Shown here: piece by piece, positions 5,371 through 5,418 of the stretch | How positions within the stretch are numbered: position 1 is the first letter of the stretch | Layout: each line of letters starts with the position of its first letter | Source: JAPLGE01 sp964355545 | GTDB lineage: Bacteria > Bipolaricaulota > Bipolaricaulia > UBA7950 > UBA9294 | Reading direction: 5' to 3' | Length of the DNA stretch: 5,418 bases | NCBI GenBank assembly: GCA_964355545.1 | Contig: CAYHEK010000086.1 | Span: forward strand, 1-5,418 | Notes under the pieces: generated by a model | Databases searched by the model: none | What the model was told of the DNA's origin: nothing | What the model saw: only the letters and a program-made list of their open reading frames with translations | Made by a program: the position numbers and the translations under genes

Positions 5371-5400
5371 TTGTCTTCGGCGCGCCGCGCCCTGTATGAT
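5371..5400 (+). promoter_or_regulatory. Sigma70-type promoter for the gene starting at 5410
   Basis: TTGTCT (5371-5376, four of six) and TATGAT (5395-5400, five of six) are separated by 18 nt. The ATG at 5410 lies 9 nt past the -10 box, so the mRNA would be leaderless or nearly so; no SD lies between. The promoter is stronger than the one before the amidase gene. Confidence 0.5.
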
Positions 5401-5409
5401 GGTCTTCCT

Positions 5410-5418
5410 ATGGAGAAC
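5410..5418 (+). CDS. Start of a gene cut by the window edge
   Basis: ATG-GAG-AAC, three codons, is all that is visible. It is called because a good promoter ends 9 nt upstream, there is no other gene in the last 240 bases, and the spacing repeats the arrangement before the amidase start. Nothing can be said of the product. Confidence 0.35.

Noticed and set aside
1..5418. CRISPR array, insertion sequence or attachment site
   Set aside because: I see no spaced direct repeats, terminal inverted repeats, transposase or integrase anywhere in the window.

Overview
The window is compact bacterial DNA with high GC (roughly two thirds by eye) and an intergenic stretch near 4200-4330 that is poorer in GC. 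It carries five complete genes and the first codons of a sixth. Most ordinary genes have strong Shine-Dalgarno (SD) sequences, but two starts on the right have a -10-like box immediately upstream and no SD, which suggests leaderless mRNAs. A LysW-type zinc ribbon, high GC and leaderless starts fit a deep-branching, often thermophilic lineage such as Bipolaricaulota (Acetothermia), Deinococcota or a relative. This placement is inference; no marker here fixes the taxon.

Layout. At 1-174 (minus) lies a 57-residue two-CxxC zinc-ribbon protein like LysW, transcribed from a good sigma70-type promoter at 295-323. Diverging from it is a plus-strand pair: 446-892, a small exported protein of unknown function, and 919-1830, a ten-helix DMT-superfamily transporter close to the aromatic amino acid exporter YddG. 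The pair meets fusA (minus, 1845-3938; elongation factor G) tail to tail with a 14-bp gap. fusA starts at a GTG with a strong SD and has a leader of about 160 nt, transcribed from a TTGACA/TATCCT promoter at 4109-4136. After an apparently empty spacer comes a plus-strand membrane-anchored Amidase_3 N-acetylmuramoyl-L-alanine amidase (4406-5170). About 200 bases rich in inverted repeats follow, then a promoter and the first three codons of another plus-strand gene (5410 onward).

The most notable signal is the fusA 5' leader. It holds three hairpins, one of them a 15-bp stem ending just before the SD. Across the three, all seven non-Watson-Crick positions are G-U pairs in the fusA-sense RNA and would be A-C mismatches in the opposite strand. 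That points to an RNA structure acting in the fusA transcript, a candidate regulatory leader for a stand-alone EF-G gene outside the usual str operon.

The genes do not form one pathway. The window combines housekeeping translation (fusA), cell-wall remodelling (amidase), a probable amino acid exporter, and a LysW-like protein that lacks the C-terminal tail needed for the known carrier function.
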